Shown here one piece after another: positions 60,268 to 64,000 of a stretch of 64,000 bases of DNA. The translations under genes and the position numbers were made by a program. How positions within the stretch are numbered: position 1 is the stretch's first letter; every line of letters starts with the position of its first letter. The stretch comes from Cylicocyclus nassatus. Taxonomy: Eukaryota > Nematoda > Chromadorea > Rhabditida > Strongylidae. Below the pieces are notes generated by a model. That model had not been told where the DNA came from. It saw only the letters and a program-made list of their open reading frames with translations, and searched no databases. The stretch lies in the NCBI GenBank assembly GCA_958299035.1, contig CATQJL010000001.1:5944284-6008283 (forward strand), written 5' to 3'.

Positions 60268-62718
60268 TTGCTCTACTGGACAGCAAAAAATACAGGCCGA
60301 TTCAGAAAGTCGTGTGTGAGCATCTGTTCGAATAAAGGCTTTGAAATGGCTCGCATAGACAGCGATTCCCAAATTATACCCACCCATAGCTCCTTTATAA
60401 CTTCAGCGTTTCGGATAAGACTCTATAGGTTTTTCAAGTCTACCTTTGCTCTATTTGAGAGCAAAAAATCCAGTCCAGTTCAAGAAGTCATGTGTGAGCA
60501 TCTGTTCGAATAAAGGCTTTGAAATGGCTCGCATAGTCAGCAATTCCCAAATTATACCCACCCATAGCTCCTTTATAACCTCAGCGTTCCGGATAAGACT
60601 CTATAGGTTTTTCAAGACTACCTTTGCTCTACTGGACAGCAAAAAATACAGGCCGATTCAGGAAGTCATGTCTGAGTACCATGCCTTTGAAATAGATCGC
60701 AAGACAACGATTCTCAAATTATACCCACCCATAGCTCCCTTATATCTTCAGCGTTCCGGATAAGACTTTATAGTTTTTCAAGAATATCTTTGCTCTATTT
60801 GAGAGCAAAAAATCCAGTCCAGTTCAAGAAGTCATGTGTGAGCATCTGTTCGAATAAAGGCTTTGAAATGGCTCGCATAGACAGCGATTCCCAAATTATA
60901 CCCACCCATAGCTCCTTTATAACTTCAGCGTTTCGGATAAGACTCTATAGGTTTTTCAAGTCTACCTTTGCTCTATTTGAGAGCAAAAAATCCAGTCCAG
61001 TTCAAGAAGTCATGTGTGAGCATCTGTTCGAATAAAGGCTTTGAAATGGCTCGCATAGTCAGCAATTCCCAAATTATACCCACCCATAGCTCCTTTATAA
61101 CCTCAGCGTTCCGGATAAGACTCTTTAGGTTTTTCATGTCTTCCTTTGCTCTACTGGACAGCAAAAAATACAGGCCGATTCGGGAAGTCATGTCTGAGTA
61201 CCATGCCTTTGAAATAGATCGCAAGACAACGATTCCCAAATTATACCCACCCATAGCTCCTTTATATCTTCAGCGTTCCGGATAAGACTTTATAGTTTTT
61301 CAAGAATATCTTTGCTCTATTTGAGAGCAAAAAATTCTGTCCAGTTCAAGAGGTCATGTGTGAGCATCTGTTCGAATAAAGGCTTTGAAATGGCTCGCAT
61401 AGACAGCGATTCCCAAATTATACCCACCCATAGCTCCTTTATAACCTCAGCGTTCCGGATAAGACTCTATAGGTTTTTCAAGACTACCTTTGCTCTACTG
61501 GACAGCAAAAAATACAGGCCGATTCAGAAAGTCATGTGTGAGCATCTGTTCGAATAAAGGCTTTGAAATGGCTCGCATAGACAGCGATTCCCAAATTATA
61601 CCCACCCATAGCTCCTTTATAACTTCAGCGTTTCGGATAAGACTCTATAGGTTTTTTGCTCTACTGGACAGCAAAAAATACAGGCCGATTCAGGAAGTCA
61701 TGTGTGAGCATCTGTTCGAATAAAGGCTTTGAAATGGCTCGCATAGACAGCGATTCCCAAATTATACCCACCCATAGCTCCTTTATAACCTCAGCGTTCC
61801 GGATAAGACTCTATAGGTTTTTCAAGACTACCTTTGCTCTACTGGACAGCAAAAAAAAAAACAGGCCGATCCAGAAAGTCATGCCTGAGCGTCACTGTCC
61901 GAATACATGGCTATGAAATGGCTCGCATAGACAGCGATTCCCAAATTATACCCACCCATAGCTCCTTTATAACTTCAGCGTTTCGGATAAGACTCTATAG
62001 GTTTTTCAAGTCTACCTTTGCTCTATTTGAGAGCAAAAAATTCAGTCCAGTTCAGAAATCATGTGTGAGCATCTGTTCGAATAAAGGCTTTGAAATGGCT
62101 CGCATAGCCAGCGATTCCCAAATTATACCCACCCATAGCTCCTTTATAGCCTCAGCGTTCCGGATAAGACTTTAGAGTTTTCCAAGAATATCTTCATTTA
62201 CTGGAGAGCAAAAAATCTAGGCCAGTCCAGGAAATCATGCCTGAGCGTCACTGTCCGAATATAAGGCTTTAAAATGGTTCGCATAGACAGCGATTCCCAA
62301 ATTATACCCACCCATAGCTCCCTTATAACTTCAGCGTTTCGGATAAGACTCTATAGGTTTTTCAAGTCTACCTTTGCTCTATTTGAGAGCAAAAAATCCA
62401 GTCCAGTTCAAGAAGTCATGTGTGAGCATCTGTTCGAATAAAGGCTTTGAAATGGCTCGCATAGTCAGCGATTCCCAAATTATACCCACCCATAGCTCCT
62501 TTATAACCTCAGCGTTCCGGATAAGACTCTATAGGTTTTTCAAGACTACCTTTGCTCTACTGGACAGCAAAAAATACAGGCCGATTCAGGAAGTCATGTC
62601 TGAGTACCATGCCTTTGAAATAGGTCGCAAGACAACGATTCCCAAATTATACCCACCCATAGCTCCTTTATATCTTCAGCGTTCCGGGTAAGACTCTATA
62701 GGTTTTTCAAGACTACCT
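60268..62718 (+). repeat. 2450-bp duplication, copy 2
   Basis: The same 14-unit order, offset 2450 bp up to the K unit and 2451 bp after it (A11 at 61834). It carries T61142 plus a private T61125 (CTCTTTAGG instead of CTCTATAGG). A further private G lies near 62624 (AATAGGTCGC). Confidence 0.92.
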
Positions 62719-63436
62719 TTGCTCTACTGGACAGCAAAAAATACAGGCCGATTCAGAAAGTCGTGTGTGAGCATCTGTTCGAATAAAGGCTTTGAAATGG
62801 CTCGCATAGACAGCGATTCCCAAATTATACCCACCCATAGCTCTCTTATAACTTCAGCGTTTCGGATAAGACTCTATAGGTTTTTCAAGTCTACCTTTGC
62901 TCTATTTGAGAGCAAAAAATCCAGTCCAGTTCAAGAAGTCATGTGTGAGCATCTGTTCGAATAAAGGCTTTGAAATGGCTCGCATAGTCAGCAATTCCCA
63001 AATTATACCCACCCATAGCTCCTTTATAACCTCAGCGTTCCGGATAAGACTCTATAGGTTTTTTAAGACTACCTTTGCTCTACTGGACAGCAAAAAAAAA
63101 ACAGGCCGATCCAGAAAGTCATGCCTGAGCGTCACTGTCCGAATACATGGCTATGAAATGGCTCGCATAGACAGCGATTCCCAAATTATACCCACCCATA
63201 GCTCCTTTATAACTTCAGCGTTCCGGATAAGACTTTAGAGTTTTCCAAGAATATCTTCATTTACTGGAGAGCAAAAAATCTAGGCCAGTCCAGGAAATCA
63301 TGCCTGAGCGTCACTGTCCGAATATAAGGCTTTAAAATGGTTCGCATAGACAGCGATTCCCAAATTATACCCACCCATAGCTCCCTTATAACTTCAGCGT
63401 TTCGGATAAGACTCTATAGGTTTTTCAAGTCTACCT
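62374..63436 (+). repeat. 1063-bp duplication, copy 1 (6 monomers)
   Basis: The order is L-S-W-L-K-G (starts 62374, 62552, 62719, 62897, 63075, 63256). It overlaps the end of the 2450-bp copy 2. The L-K join at 62897-63075 shows TTTTTTAAGACTACC at the junction, one substitution from the usual TTTTTCAAG. Confidence 0.88.
63075..63255 (+). repeat. K monomer with G-type tail (recombinant)
   Basis: This K10 unit ends TTCAGCGTTCCGGATAAGACTTTAGAG and is followed by a G unit, where K units normally end in the common tail and are followed by L, S or S'. The switch lies between about 63215 and 63235 and creates the 1063-bp period. Confidence 0.87.
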
Positions 63437-64000
63437 TTGCTCTATTTGAGAGCAAAAAATCCAGTCCAGTTCAAGAAGTCATGTGTGAGCATCTGTTCGA
63501 ATAAAGGCTTTGAAATGGCTCGCATAGTCAGCGATTCCCAAATTATACCCACCCATAGCTCCTTTATAACCTCAGCGTTCCGGATAAGACTCTATAGGTT
63601 TTTCAAGACTACCTTTGCTCTACTGGACAGCAAAAAATACAGGCCGATTCAGGAAGTCATGTCTGAGTACCATGCCTTTGAAATAGATCGCAAGACAACG
63701 ATTCCCAAATTATACCCACCCATAGCTCCTTTATATCTTCAGCGTTCCGGGTAAGACTCTATAGGTTTTTCAAGACTACCTTTGCTCTACTGGACAGCAA
63801 AAAATACAGGCCGATTCAGAAAGTCGTGTGTGAGCATCTGTTCGAATAAAGGCTTTGAAATGGCTCGCATAGACAGCGATTCCCAAATTATACCCACCCA
63901 TAGCTCCCTTATAACTTCAGCGTTTCGGATAAGACTCTATAGGTTTTTCAAGTCTACCTTTGCTCTATTTGAGAGCAAAAAATCCAGTCCAGTTCAAGAA
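63437..64000 (+). repeat. 1063-bp duplication, copy 2, cut by the window end
   Basis: L-S-W and the start of an L unit (63437, 63615, 63782, 63960) repeat 62374-62936. The last unit is truncated by the window edge, so the array continues beyond it. Confidence 0.9.

Larger units (their letters stand above)
1..64000 (+). repeat. Tandem satellite DNA array, ~174-178 bp monomers
   Basis: Every part of the window is built from head-to-tail copies of one monomer. Starting each unit at the TTG of TTGCTCTA, I count about 367 units with no insertion of unrelated DNA. All share the core CAAATTATACCCACCCATAG, and they differ mainly in the first ~90 bp and in the last ~50 bp. Lengths are 178 bp for the full form, 165-168 or 155 bp for deletion forms, and 181-184 bp for two other classes. 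Arrays of this size and monomer length are typical of eukaryotic centromeric or pericentromeric heterochromatin. That role is inferred, since nothing here proves kinetochore binding. The family does not match human alpha satellite or Arabidopsis CEN178 as I remember them. Both array ends lie outside the window. Confidence 0.98.

Noticed and set aside
60973..61254. A single 93-codon open frame on the minus strand
   Set aside because: It exists only because T61125 changes a stop codon on the minus strand to a lysine codon; the sister copies at about 56580 and 58675 keep the stop. It is a private point mutation in satellite DNA.
339..64000. Many overlapping + strand open frames of 76-172 residues with the same repeated peptide
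   Set aside because: They start at TTG, run longer than a monomer and overlap the next copy. They change frame at each unit because 178 is not a multiple of 3. Their length depends on chance indels such as the K-class A run (A10 lets a frame run on to 142 or 172 codons). No promoter, ribosome site or codon-level conservation supports translation.
1..64000. CRISPR array
   Set aside because: The repeats are 155-184 bp and directly adjacent, with no unique spacers, no short palindromic repeat of 24-47 bp and no cas genes.
1..64000. CENP-B box in the monomer
   Set aside because: I looked for the mammalian core TTCGNNNNANNCGGG. Sites such as TTCGGATAAGACTC and TTCGAATAAAGGC match only the first half and lack the CGGG end.
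1..64000. Human alpha satellite or Arabidopsis CEN178
   Set aside because: Monomer length is similar, but none of the motifs I know from those families is present. Length alone is not evidence of identity.
1..64000. Bacterial or phage origin
   Set aside because: Sixty-four kilobases of pure tandem repeat with no gene is not known from bacterial chromosomes, plasmids or phages. It fits eukaryotic heterochromatin.
3522..64000. The nested duplications as assembly errors
   Set aside because: Not fully excluded. Private substitutions within otherwise identical copies (for example 61125, 62624, 10013/11410 and 54207) argue that the copies are real, but only ultra-long reads can settle the copy number.

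Overview
The whole 64 kb window is one uninterrupted tandem satellite array. I see no protein gene, RNA gene, transposon, CRISPR array or unique-sequence island. All units lie head to tail on one strand, and both window ends cut a monomer. Setting the monomer start at the TTG of the motif TTGCTCTA, I read about 367 units averaging about 174 bp. Basic lengths are 178 bp, with deletion forms of 165-168 and 155 bp and slightly longer forms of 181-184 bp. This points to a eukaryotic chromosome, most likely centromeric or pericentromeric heterochromatin. I do not recognise the family: it is not human alpha satellite or Arabidopsis CEN178 as I know them, and I cannot name the species.

The monomers fall into diagnostic classes that share an almost invariant 20-bp core. 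L starts CTATTTGAGAGC. W starts CTACTGGACAGC and carries TACAGGCCGATTC. S is a W-like head with a 10-bp deletion and a divergent centre. K has an A8-A11 run and the GCGTCACTGTCC centre. G has a TTCATYTACTGGAGAGC head and an AATGGTTCG centre. S' and G' are hybrid classes. In the block descriptions below, monomer order is given with these letters.

Layout: 1-3521 holds a classical 8-monomer higher-order repeat (1414 bp, two full copies). From about 3.5 kb onward no single higher-order repeat dominates. The array is instead a nested set of local tandem duplications with units of 344, 521/522, 1032, 1063, 1216, 1225, 1227, 1396/1397, 1405, 1578, 1584, 1917, 2092, 2450, 2791 and 3155 bp. Two larger block copies (8062-14853 to 14854-20245, and 22867-26.0k to 29167-32.7k) differ from their partners by exactly one internal duplication. 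Shared private substitutions and small indels allow several of these events to be put in order.

The many open frames on the + strand are by-products of the repeat. They use TTG starts, are longer than one monomer and overlap their neighbours, and change frame at each monomer because 178 is not a multiple of 3. I annotate none as CDS. The main value of the window is as a record of how a satellite array evolves, plus a few conserved structural elements: the invariant core, an inverted repeat at the monomer start, paired T and A tracts, and length changes close to one helical turn.
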